From positions 1-5,813 of the forward strand of contig CADBPH010000381.1 of the NCBI GenBank assembly GCA_902796455.1: 5,813 nt of DNA. The letters are read 5' to 3'. The notes below the pieces were generated by a model. That model worked only from the letters and a program-made list of their open reading frames with translations. It was not told the DNA's origin and did not search any database. Each line of letters opens with the position of its first letter. Positions within the stretch are counted from its first letter, which is position 1. The position numbers were made by a program, and so were the translations under genes. This document shows positions 1-5,813 of the stretch, in pieces. Source of the DNA: an uncultured Bacteroidia bacterium. GTDB taxonomy: Bacteria; Bacteroidota; Bacteroidia; Bacteroidales; UBA932.

Positions 1-137
1 CCTGGAGCCCGACCAGTTTCTTCGATCCCGAAGCCTCTGAGTTCGGCACCGACTTCACGGTGAACGGCAGTGCGAACTATGGACGTAACTACCCCAGCAT
101 CCGTTACTTCGGTATGGGTCTGGATATCGAATTTTAA
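1..137 (+). CDS. SusC/RagA-family TonB-linked outer membrane transporter, C-terminal end only
   Basis: Only the last 44 codons are present; the first complete codon starts at base 3 and the stop is TAA at 135-137. The translated end finishes NYPSIRYFGMGLDIEF, which is the typical last beta-strand of SusC/RagA transporters: a YPS...R.F..G... pattern ending in an alternating hydrophobic strand with a terminal Phe. Such proteins are about 1000 residues long, form a 22-stranded outer-membrane barrel and import oligosaccharides using TonB energy, with SusD as a lid. Here the cargo is inferred to be alpha-mannan oligosaccharides released by the downstream GH76. The identification rests on this short tail plus the SusD gene starting 15 nt later, a nearly invariant pairing. 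Confidence 0.9.
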   Translation, partial: WSPTSFFDPEASEFGTDFTVNGSANYGRNYPSIRYFGMGLDIEF

Positions 138-152
138 TCTGGAACCGGAATT

Positions 153-1775
153 ATGAAAATGAAAATCAATCTTTCCATTATTGCAGCAGCCGCAGCCATG
201 TTGCTCGCCGGTTGCAACGGCATGGAGAATCCTCCGGTAAATCAATTCACGGACGCCAACTTCTGGTCGGCGGACAGGGCCCAGTATATGGTCAATACCG
301 CCTATTCCCAGATGTACAGCGCCGGCAACATGTGGCTGGACGAATCTCTGGGCGACAACGTATTCAATGTCCGCTCCACCAGCGCCCTCGGACGGGTTCT
401 GCGGACCGGACAGGCTTCTTCCGCCACGGGTGAATTCAATACCCAGTGGGGCAACGCCTACGCCGGCATCAAATCCTGCCACCTTTTCCTGGACAACGTA
501 GGAAACATCTCCGGCATGAACGAGGCATCCAAGGCCCGCCTGATTGCCGAAGCCCGTTTCATCCGCGCTTTCCAGTACTTCCGCCTTATCACCTTCTACG
601 GCGATGTTCCTTTCTTCACGAAAGACATCACGGCTACGGAAGCACAGACCATTTCCCGTACCCCCAAGAGTGAGGTTCTTTCCTTCATCCGCACGGAGCT
701 GGAAGAAATCGTGAGCGACCTGCCCCGCCGGGACGACCTGGCCGCAGCCGAGAACGGACGCATCACCAAGGGCGCTGCCATGATGCTGCTCGCCCGTACC
801 TATCTGTACGAGCAGAACACCGACTGGGCTGCTGTCGAGCGGATTACCTCCGCCCTGATCAACAACCAGGCAGAATACGGCACCTATGCCCTGTATCCCT
901 CCTATCGCGGTCTCTTCGACGAGAACAACGAGTACAACGAGGAAGTCATCCTCGACCGCTCCTATGTCAAGAACCAGCTGACCTGGGACGATATCCAGGA
1001 CCGGATTCCCCTTTCCCGCGGCGGCCGCGTCATCGACATGGTCCCGCTGCAGCAACTGGTTGACTGCTATTTGACCATCAACGGTTTCACGATCAACGAG
1101 ACCGGCACGGACTACGATCCCGCCCACCCGTACGACAACCGCGACCCGCGCATGACCCAGACCATCATCTACGACGGTTATGACTGGGCGGCGAACGTGA
1201 ACGACTGGTATCCGAACCTGGGCAAGATCCAGATCGACCCGGCCACGGCTCCCGAGAGCAGCGAAGACCGCTACGATCCCTCCGGCAATACCTCCCGCTC
1301 GGGCTACTACACCCGCAAGTGGTATTCGCCCCAGGCCAAGGGTGAAGTTGCTTCCGGTCTGAATATCATCATGATGCGCTATGCCGACGTCCTGCTGATG
1401 TACGCCGAGGCCATGCTGGAGCAGAACAAGCTCACGGAAAATGTCTGGAACCAGACCATCCGTCCCATCCGCCAGCGTGCCGGCTTTACGACGGCCAAAG
1501 CCCTGAATTTCCCTGCCGGCAAGAGCCAGAGCGAACTCCGGACCATCGTCCGCAACGAACGCCGTGTCGAACTCGCCCTCGAAGGTCTCCGCTGGTATGA
1601 CATCCTCCGCTGGAAAGCCGGCTCCACCTGCTTCACCGGCGAGCCCAAGGGTGCTTCCTTCGCGACCAGTCTCGGTGCGACTTACAAATTCAACGAAAAC
1701 CGCGACTATCTCTTCGCTGTTCCGCAGACCCAGATCGACCTGAACGGCAACCTGTCGCAGAATTCGGGCTATTAA
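153..1775 (+). CDS. SusD/RagB-family nutrient-binding outer membrane lipoprotein
   Basis: A 540-residue protein, the usual SusD length. It starts with a lipoprotein signal, with lipobox LAGC and lipidated Cys21, followed by NGMEN. The N-terminal SusD-like region has the family motif AEARFIRAFQYFRL (132-145) followed by FYGDVPF. The C-terminal RagB/SusD region has NRDPRM (329-334), YTRKWY (386-391), RYADVLLMYAEA (409-420), the hallmark RNERRVELALEGLRW (467-481) and the closing PQTQIDLNGNLSQNSGY. SusD proteins sit at the cell surface as a hinged lid on SusC and bind the incoming glycan. The start at 153 is preferred because it gives two lysines before the hydrophobic core; an ATG at 159 is the alternative and would still leave a signal peptide. 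The upstream GGAACCGGAA is at best a weak ribosome binding site. The ligand cannot be read from sequence; alpha-mannan is inferred from the neighbours. Confidence 0.97.
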   Translation: MKMKINLSIIAAAAAMLLAGCNGMENPPVNQFTDANFWSADRAQYMVNTAYSQMYSAGNMWLDESLGDNVFNVRSTSALGRVLRTGQASSATGEFNTQWGNAYAGIKSCHLFLDNVGNISGMNEASKARLIAEARFIRAFQYFRLITFYGDVPFFTKDITATEAQTISRTPKSEVLSFIRTELEEIVSDLPRRDDLAAAENGRITKGAAMMLLARTYLYEQNTDWAAVERITSALINNQAEYGTYALYPSYRGLFDENNEYNEEVILDRSYVKNQLTWDDIQDRIPLSRGGRVIDMVPLQQLVDCYLTINGFTINETGTDYDPAHPYDNRDPRMTQTIIYDGYDWAANVNDWYPNLGKIQIDPATAPESSEDRYDPSGNTSRSGYYTRKWYSPQAKGEVASGLNIIMMRYADVLLMYAEAMLEQNKLTENVWNQTIRPIRQRAGFTTAKALNFPAGKSQSELRTIVRNERRVELALEGLRWYDILRWKAGSTCFTGEPKGASFATSLGATYKFNENRDYLFAVPQTQIDLNGNLSQNSGY

Positions 1776-1832
1776 CGGCAAAACCGCCTATTTTAACTAT
1801 ATTTGAAACAATCCAAATTGGAAACAAACATT
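1776..1832 (+). promoter_or_regulatory. AT-rich intergenic leader between the SusD and SusE-like genes
   Basis: At 57 nt this is the longest gap in the window; the other four are 9-25 nt. Its first part holds a tiny inverted repeat, CGG-CAAAA-CCG (1776-1786), followed by CCTATTTTAA, too weak to call a terminator. Its second half is A/T-rich, with AAACAATCCAAATTGG and ACAAACATT just before the ATG, a base composition typical of Bacteroidota translation leaders. It may let the downstream genes be expressed at a level different from SusC/SusD. Confidence 0.4.
1798..1805 (+). promoter_or_regulatory. Candidate Bacteroides-type -7 promoter element (TATATTTG)
   Basis: TATATTTG matches the known Bacteroidota -7 consensus TAnnTTTG exactly. 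It ends 27 nt before the ATG of the SusE-like gene, leaving room for a short 5' leader. No TTTG/TTG -33 element is seen at the expected distance upstream; that region is inside TAACGGCAAAACC. It is therefore half a promoter on sequence evidence and could be chance in an AT-rich gap. None of the other intergenic gaps has a match to the same consensus. Confidence 0.3.
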
Positions 1833-2969
1833 ATGAAAAAAACCATATTCGGAGCCATGATCCTTCTGGCTGGTCTGGCCTCCTGCACCAGTGAAATGGA
1901 ATACAAGGACGCACAGGTGACGGCGGTGAATTCCCTGTACGAGCCTGCGGACGGCAAATCTGTCGCCCTCGCCACTTCTTCCACCGCAGCCATCTACTTC
2001 GCATGGGAAGCCTGCAAGGTTGAAGACAGCGGCTCTCCCCTCTACGAGGTTGTCTTCTACAAACCGGGCGAGAATGAACCCGTCTACAAGATCGCCGCGG
2101 ACGACAACGGCTTCCGCAACCACGCCACCATCCTGCACAAGGACATGAACAAGGTCTGCAAGGCCGCCGGCTTCTCCCAGGGCAAATCCGGTTCCGTAGA
2201 ATGGAGCATCATCTCCTCCCGCGGACTGAACGAGCAGGTCTCCTCTGCACGCCACTCCCTGAAGCTCACCAGCATCGAGGGTCTGGAGGAAATCCCTTCC
2301 GCATTCTTCATCACGGGCGCCGGTACCGAGGGTGGTGCCGATGTCACCAAAGCGATGGAATTCGCTTCCCCCGAGCAGGGCATCTATGAGATCTTCTGCA
2401 AACTCGAGGGCGGCAAGGAATACTACTTCGTCGACAAGAAATCCGCCGATGCGAACCGTTACTATCTCGAAGGTCTGAAGGTCCGCGAGGGCAGCGGTAG
2501 CGCAACCGTCAGCAAGACGGGTGTTTACCGGATTGTCTGCGACCTGAATGTCGTTTCCACGACCATCACCGAGGTCAAGACCATGGGCTTCTACTTCAGC
2601 CCGACCAACACGATCGAATTCCTGCTCCCGTACGTCGGCGGCGGTGTCTTCCAGGGCCATGCAGTCACCAACTTCAAACAGGAGAGCTGGGGCCGCGACG
2701 AGCGCTACAAGCTCTGCATGCAACTCGGTGACGACAGCTGGATCTGGTGGGGTACCAAGAACGGCACCGACAGCCGTCCGAACGGTCTCCCGATGGAGGA
2801 TCCGTACTACTACATCATGGAAAAAGGCCCCATGTACACCCCGACGGGCAGCACCATCGACCAGTGGAACGACAAGTGGAAACTGGACAAGGAATTCGAC
2901 GGTGCCGACACGAAGATCACCGTGATCTTCAACGTGGCCAACTACACCCACCATGTAGAACACAACTAG
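1833..2969 (+). CDS. SusE/SusF-like surface glycan-binding lipoprotein
   Basis: A 378-residue lipoprotein with signal MKKTIFGAMILLAGLASC: lipobox LASC, lipidated Cys18, then TSEMEYKD with acidic residues that may direct surface export. The start is the ATG at 1833; an in-frame TTG at 1803 would put ten charged or polar residues before the signal and is rejected. Residues about 27-150 resemble the SusE N-terminal Ig-like domain (LYEPADGKSVAL, FAWEAC, GSVEWSIIS). Two beta-rich modules seem to follow, about 155-248 (FFITGAG..., EYYFVDKK) and about 250-372. The last carries an aromatic cluster SWIWWGTKNG (W303, W305, W306), suited to stacking on sugar rings. The length is close to starch SusE. 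SusE/SusF proteins bind polysaccharide at the surface and are non-catalytic. Mannan binding is inferred from the position between SusD and GH76. The family call is good; module borders and ligand are uncertain. Confidence 0.8.
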   Translation: MKKTIFGAMILLAGLASCTSEMEYKDAQVTAVNSLYEPADGKSVALATSSTAAIYFAWEACKVEDSGSPLYEVVFYKPGENEPVYKIAADDNGFRNHATILHKDMNKVCKAAGFSQGKSGSVEWSIISSRGLNEQVSSARHSLKLTSIEGLEEIPSAFFITGAGTEGGADVTKAMEFASPEQGIYEIFCKLEGGKEYYFVDKKSADANRYYLEGLKVREGSGSATVSKTGVYRIVCDLNVVSTTITEVKTMGFYFSPTNTIEFLLPYVGGGVFQGHAVTNFKQESWGRDERYKLCMQLGDDSWIWWGTKNGTDSRPNGLPMEDPYYYIMEKGPMYTPTGSTIDQWNDKWKLDKEFDGADTKITVIFNVANYTHHVEHN

Positions 2970-2978
2970 TCGGTTTGC

Positions 2979-4145
2979 ATGATTCGTAAATCAATTTATC
3001 TGTTATCGCTGTTGCTCTGCGCCACCCTGGCGCAGGGCTGCAGCCATAACGGGCCTGAAGAAGACGGCCCGGACTCCGGCAAGAAGGAGGAGGCGGCCAT
3101 CGACTGGAATCAGGCAGCGGAAAGCAGTACGCAATCCCTCGTCCTGCATTTCTGGAATCCCGGCAGGGGATATTTCAATTGGGATGTAGACAAGACGGAC
3201 GGACCGGACAAAGACTGGTCCTATTGGCCGGAAGCCCACGCCATGGACGTGATCATAGACGGTTTCCACCGCAGCGGCGGCAGCAACGCTTACAAATACT
3301 ATTTCAACAAGTGGTATGAAGGCGTGAAGAGCAAGAGCGGCGGCAGCTACTACAACAATTTCTATGACGACATGGAGTGGATCTGCCTGACCATGATCCG
3401 GCTCTACGAAGCGTCCGGCGAAGCCAAGTACCTGGCCACCGCCCGCGACCTGTGGAACGACATCCAGAAAGGATGGAACACCCAGGGCGGAGGCGGCATC
3501 GCCTGGAAGAAAGACCAGACGTGGAGCAAGAATGCCTGTTCCAACGGTCCCGGAGGCTTGATTGCCGCCCGGCTGTACCGGATTGACAAGAAGGAGGAAG
3601 ACCTCCAGTGGGCCCGGAAAATCTTCGAATGGGAATACGACCACCTGGTTGATGCAGCCACCGGTCGCGTCAACGACAACCTGGATGCCCGCAGCGGCAA
3701 AATCACCGACTGGTGCTTCACCTACAACCAGGGAACGTTTATGGGACTTGCCCACGAATTGTACCAGCTGACCGGGGAGAGAATGTTTCTGAACATCGCC
3801 GTGAAAGTCGCTTCCTACACCATTGGCGGAGGAGCCTGCACGGACACCAACACCGGCCTGCTGCGCAGCGAAGGGAACGGGGACGGAGGCTTGTTCAAGG
3901 GGATTTTCATCCGCTATTTCGTCAAGCTCGCCCTGGAGGAAGACCTGACGAACGGGGAGCGGAACAAGTTCGCCTTCGCCTTGAAAAAGAATGCGGAAGC
4001 CCTGTGGAAATGCGGCATTGATACGACCGATCCCCTTTTCGGACCGAACTGGGCCCGTACCGGCGAAACGGTCGATCTCGGAACCCACACCAGCGGCGCC
4101 ACGCTCATCGAAGCGATGGCCCTGTACGAAACCAAAACCAAGTAA
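2979..4145 (+). CDS. GH76 endo-alpha-1,6-mannanase, lipoprotein
   Basis: A 388-residue protein predicted to cleave internal alpha-1,6-mannosidic bonds of the mannan backbone with retention of configuration. GH76 landmarks in order are YWPEAHAMDVIIDGF (82-96), the catalytic Asp pair in FYDDMEW (D130-D131, bases 3366-3371; these serve as nucleophile and acid/base in characterised members), GGGIAWKK (171-178), KNACSNGPGGLIAARLY (184-200), FTYNQGTFMGLAHELY (247-262) and LFKGIFIRYF (305-314). Together they fill the whole protein as a single (alpha/alpha)6-barrel domain with no added binding module. The N-terminus is a hydrophobic signal ending LAQGC (Cys21), followed by an acidic linker with PEEDGPD. 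The lipobox is imperfect (A-Q-G-C), but the setting favours a surface lipoprotein. The gene begins 9 nt after the SusE-like stop, with no clear Shine-Dalgarno sequence, so co-transcription is likely. Confidence 0.93.
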   Translation: MIRKSIYLLSLLLCATLAQGCSHNGPEEDGPDSGKKEEAAIDWNQAAESSTQSLVLHFWNPGRGYFNWDVDKTDGPDKDWSYWPEAHAMDVIIDGFHRSGGSNAYKYYFNKWYEGVKSKSGGSYYNNFYDDMEWICLTMIRLYEASGEAKYLATARDLWNDIQKGWNTQGGGGIAWKKDQTWSKNACSNGPGGLIAARLYRIDKKEEDLQWARKIFEWEYDHLVDAATGRVNDNLDARSGKITDWCFTYNQGTFMGLAHELYQLTGERMFLNIAVKVASYTIGGGACTDTNTGLLRSEGNGDGGLFKGIFIRYFVKLALEEDLTNGERNKFAFALKKNAEALWKCGIDTTDPLFGPNWARTGETVDLGTHTSGATLIEAMALYETKTK

Positions 4146-4155
4146 TCATCACTCA

Positions 4156-5565
4156 ATGAGAAAAATCCTGTTCTCCATCGCCTTGATCGCCGGCATCTGC
4201 ACGGCGAAGGCCCAGACTTATGAATCCCGCCGTCCCGCCGAGGGAGACCGTCTTTTCCGCAGCGAGGCGGTCGAGGCCAAAATCAAAGAAGTGACCGCAC
4301 AACTGACCAACGCAAAGCTGGCCTGGATGTTTGCGAACTGCTTCCCGAACACCCTCGACACGACCGTCCACTTCGGCAAGGATGAAAACGGGAACTGGAG
4401 AACCTTTGTCTATACCGGCGATATCCACGCCATGTGGCTGCGGGATTCCGGAGCGCAGGTATGGCCCTATGTCCAACTGGCCAATCAGGACGAGCATCTG
4501 AAAAACATGCTCGCCGGCGTCATCAACTGCCAGTTCAGCCTGATCTGCATCGACCCGTATGCGAATGCCTTCAATGACGGAGCGACCGGCACCGGCTGGC
4601 AGACGGACCGGACTGACATGAACCCGAACTTGCACGAACGCAAATGGGAAATCGACTCGCAGTGCTATCCGATCCGGCTGGCTTACCAGTATTGGAAGAC
4701 CACCGGTGACACTTCCGTCTTCGGGGAAACCTGGGTGAAAGCGGTCCGGAATATCCTCACGACCCTCAAGGCGCAGCAGCGCAAAGACGGTCCGGGACCG
4801 TACCACTTCCAACGGGAGACGGCCGTCCAGACGGACACCAAATCGAATGCAGGCTATGGCAATCCCGTAAAACCCGTAGGCCTGATCGCATCGGCGTTCC
4901 GCCCGTCGGACGACGCCACCATTTTCGAGTTCCTGGTCCCGTCCAACTTCTTCGCTGTCACCTCGCTCCGCAAGGCGGCCGAGATCCTGGATACCGTCAA
5001 CGGGGAAAAAGACCTTGCGCATGAATGCCGCGCCCTGGCCGACGAAGTGGAAGAAGCCCTGCAGGCGTATGCCACCGTCGAGCACCCCAAATACGGAACC
5101 ATCTACGCCTTTGAAGTGGACGGATACGGCAACAAACTCATGATGGATGACGCGAACGTCCCGAGCCTGCTGGCCATGGCCTACCTCGGCGACGTCTCCC
5201 CGCGCGACCGAATCTACTACAATACCCGCCGTTTCGTCTGGAGCGAAGACAATCCGTATTTCTTCAAAGGCTCGGCCGGAGAAGGAATCGGCGGCCCGCA
5301 TGTCGGAATGGACATGATCTGGCCCATGAGCATCATGATGAAGGCCTTCACTTCCCGCAACGACGAAGAAATCAAATGGTGCATCGAAACCTTGATGAAG
5401 ACAGATGCAGGCACCGGCTTCATGCATGAGTCTTTCCATAAAGACAACCCGGAAAAATTCACCCGGGAATGGTTCGCCTGGCAGAACACCCTGTTCGGGG
5501 AACTGATCATCAAACTGATCAATGACGGTAAGCTTCCGCTGCTTAACGCGATAACTGTCAAATAA
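4156..5565 (+). CDS. GH125 exo-alpha-1,6-mannosidase, periplasmic
   Basis: A 469-residue protein of the GH125 (formerly DUF1237) family, inverting enzymes that remove non-reducing-end mannose from alpha-1,6-linked chains. Conserved blocks are YTGDIHAMWLRDSGAQVWPY (86-105), DPYANAFNDG (133-142), ERKWEIDSQCYPIRLAYQYW (161-180), SAFRPSDDATIFEFLVPSNF (246-265), GPHVGMDMIWPMSIMM (380-395) and GFMHESF...FTREWFAWQNTLFGEL (421-450). By spacing I infer the general base is E425 in MHESF and the general acid is in the FRPSDD block (D252/D253). The signal peptide MRKILFSIALIAGICTAKAQ has an AKA site and no lipobox, implying a periplasmic enzyme. The frame is open upstream to 3991 inside the GH76 gene, but only the ATG at 4156 gives a signal peptide, so that start is chosen. 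The gap to GH76 is 10 nt. It likely trims imported products of GH76. Confidence 0.95.
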   Translation: MRKILFSIALIAGICTAKAQTYESRRPAEGDRLFRSEAVEAKIKEVTAQLTNAKLAWMFANCFPNTLDTTVHFGKDENGNWRTFVYTGDIHAMWLRDSGAQVWPYVQLANQDEHLKNMLAGVINCQFSLICIDPYANAFNDGATGTGWQTDRTDMNPNLHERKWEIDSQCYPIRLAYQYWKTTGDTSVFGETWVKAVRNILTTLKAQQRKDGPGPYHFQRETAVQTDTKSNAGYGNPVKPVGLIASAFRPSDDATIFEFLVPSNFFAVTSLRKAAEILDTVNGEKDLAHECRALADEVEEALQAYATVEHPKYGTIYAFEVDGYGNKLMMDDANVPSLLAMAYLGDVSPRDRIYYNTRRFVWSEDNPYFFKGSAGEGIGGPHVGMDMIWPMSIMMKAFTSRNDEEIKWCIETLMKTDAGTGFMHESFHKDNPEKFTREWFAWQNTLFGELIIKLINDGKLPLLNAITVK

Positions 5566-5590
5566 CGCATTTGCAGACAATTACTTAAAC

Positions 5591-5813
5591 ATGAAAAGAA
5601 TCTTACTCCCCATCGCCACGGTTGCCGCTGCAGTGACCCTGAATGCACAGCAGCCCAAAGGCACGGTCTACATGGCCGCCAATGCCCACCTCGACACCCA
5701 ATGGCTCTGGACCGTACAGCAGGTCATCGGCGAGTTCCTGCCCAACACCCTGTACCAGAACCTGAAACTGCTGGAAGACTACCCGGACTACAAATTCAGT
5801 TTCGAAGGTGCCG
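5591..5813 (+). CDS. GH38 alpha-mannosidase, N-terminal fragment (runs off window)
   Basis: The first 74 codons are present and the gene continues past the window edge. Residues 1-19 are a signal peptide (MKRILLPIATVAAAVTLNA, then QQ), with a probable type I cleavage at NA-Q, so the product is probably periplasmic. Immediately after comes TVYMAANAHLDTQWLWT: the H-x-D pair (H33, D35) is the first zinc-ligand motif of GH38 enzymes, which use a bound metal to hold the mannose. The later LYQNLKLLEDYPDYKFSFEGA matches the next GH38 helix and strand (YP.Y.F...A). GH38 enzymes are retaining exo-alpha-mannosidases that act on alpha-1,2, -1,3 or -1,6 bonds; the specificity cannot be read from this piece. 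The nucleophile Asp lies beyond the window. The 25-nt gap after GH125 has no promoter or terminator signal I can recognise, so it probably belongs to the same operon. Confidence 0.85.
   Translation, partial: MKRILLPIATVAAAVTLNAQQPKGTVYMAANAHLDTQWLWTVQQVIGEFLPNTLYQNLKLLEDYPDYKFSFEGA

Larger units (their letters stand above)
1..5813 (+). other. Alpha-mannan polysaccharide utilization locus (partial, both ends open)
   Basis: Six genes lie on one strand with gaps of 15, 57, 9, 10 and 25 nt, consistent with a single operon. The order is SusC tail, SusD, SusE-like, GH76, GH125 and GH38. SusC/SusD with a downstream surface lipoprotein and glycoside hydrolases is the defining layout of a Bacteroidota PUL. 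GH76 and GH125 both act on alpha-1,6-mannosidic bonds and GH38 is an alpha-mannosidase family, so the target is inferred to be alpha-mannan. The usual PUL regulators (hybrid two-component system, ECF sigma/anti-sigma) and other common mannan enzymes (GH92, GH130, GH99) are not seen here and could lie outside the window. Confidence 0.88.

Noticed and set aside
1776..1795. Possible terminator or attenuator after SusD (CGG-CAAAA-CCG then TATTTTAA)
   Set aside because: The stem is only three base pairs and the T-run is short and interrupted; not enough for an intrinsic terminator.
1803..1832. TTG start ten codons upstream of the SusE-like ATG
   Set aside because: It would add MKQSKLETNI before a complete lipoprotein signal peptide that already begins with MKK at 1833, and it overlaps the candidate -7 element.
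1797..2963. Long open frame on the minus strand opposite the SusE-like gene (388 codons)
   Set aside because: Third example of the same in-register mirror effect; no signal peptide or family motif, while the sense strand has a proper lipoprotein signal.
3273..3347. Direct repeat of AGCGGCGGCAGC (3273-3284 and 3336-3347) inside GH76
   Set aside because: Both copies encode Ser-Gly-Gly-Ser in loops near the conserved barrel motifs and reflect codon bias for the same short peptide, not a mobile or regulatory repeat.
3003..4088. Long open frame on the minus strand opposite GH76 (361 codons)
   Set aside because: It is codon-aligned with the real gene, so its stops could only come from sense TTA, CTA or TCA codons, which are rare in this GC-rich gene. 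The translation is low-complexity and has no recognisable domain.
3991..4155. 55-codon upstream extension of the GH125 frame overlapping the GH76 3' end
   Set aside because: The extension is Pro/Arg/Ser-rich frame-shifted GH76 sequence and would bury the signal peptide that begins at 4156.
4153..5580. Long open frame on the minus strand opposite GH125 (475 codons)
   Set aside because: Also in exact codon register with the sense gene and explained by avoidance of TTA, CTA and TCA. The sense frame has clear GH125 motifs and a signal peptide.
5566..5590. TTTG in the gap before GH38 as a -7 promoter element
   Set aside because: The four bases before TTTG are CGCA, not TAnn, so the consensus is not met.

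Overview
The window is a co-directional block of six genes on the plus strand, cut at both ends. It reads as the middle of a Bacteroidota polysaccharide utilization locus (PUL) aimed at alpha-mannan. In order it holds the 3' end of a SusC-type TonB-dependent transporter, a SusD-type glycan-binding lipoprotein, a SusE/SusF-like surface lipoprotein, a GH76 endo-alpha-1,6-mannanase, a GH125 exo-alpha-1,6-mannosidase, and the first 74 codons of a GH38 alpha-mannosidase.

The SusC/SusD pair, the lipoprotein signals followed by acidic residues, the '-AQ' signal-peptidase sites and the lack of clear Shine-Dalgarno sequences all point to Bacteroidota, most likely Bacteroidales. By eye the DNA is GC-rich, with codons such as ATC, CTG, GGC and CCG favoured. 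That fits Alistipes-like or uncultured high-GC gut/rumen Bacteroidales better than classical Bacteroides. The lineage call is an inference; no marker gene is present.

Layout: SusC tail (to 137), 15-nt gap, SusD (153-1775), 57-nt AT-rich gap with a Bacteroides-type -7 promoter match, SusE-like (1833-2969), 9-nt gap, GH76 (2979-4145), 10-nt gap, GH125 (4156-5565), 25-nt gap, GH38 (5591 to the edge). No gene-free stretch exceeds 57 nt. I see no RNA genes, mobile elements, CRISPR arrays, strong terminators or regulator genes.

Predicted division of labour: SusD, the SusE-like protein and the GH76 enzyme are lipoproteins, probably at the cell surface, where GH76 cuts the alpha-1,6-mannan backbone. 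SusC/SusD imports the fragments. GH125 and GH38 carry type I signal peptides and probably act in the periplasm, GH125 trimming alpha-1,6 links from the non-reducing end and GH38 removing other alpha-mannosyl links. Likely substrates are fungal/yeast mannan or similar alpha-1,6-backbone mannans.

I found no clearly undescribed system. The most open points are the SusE-like protein's glycan specificity and a possible internal promoter before its gene.
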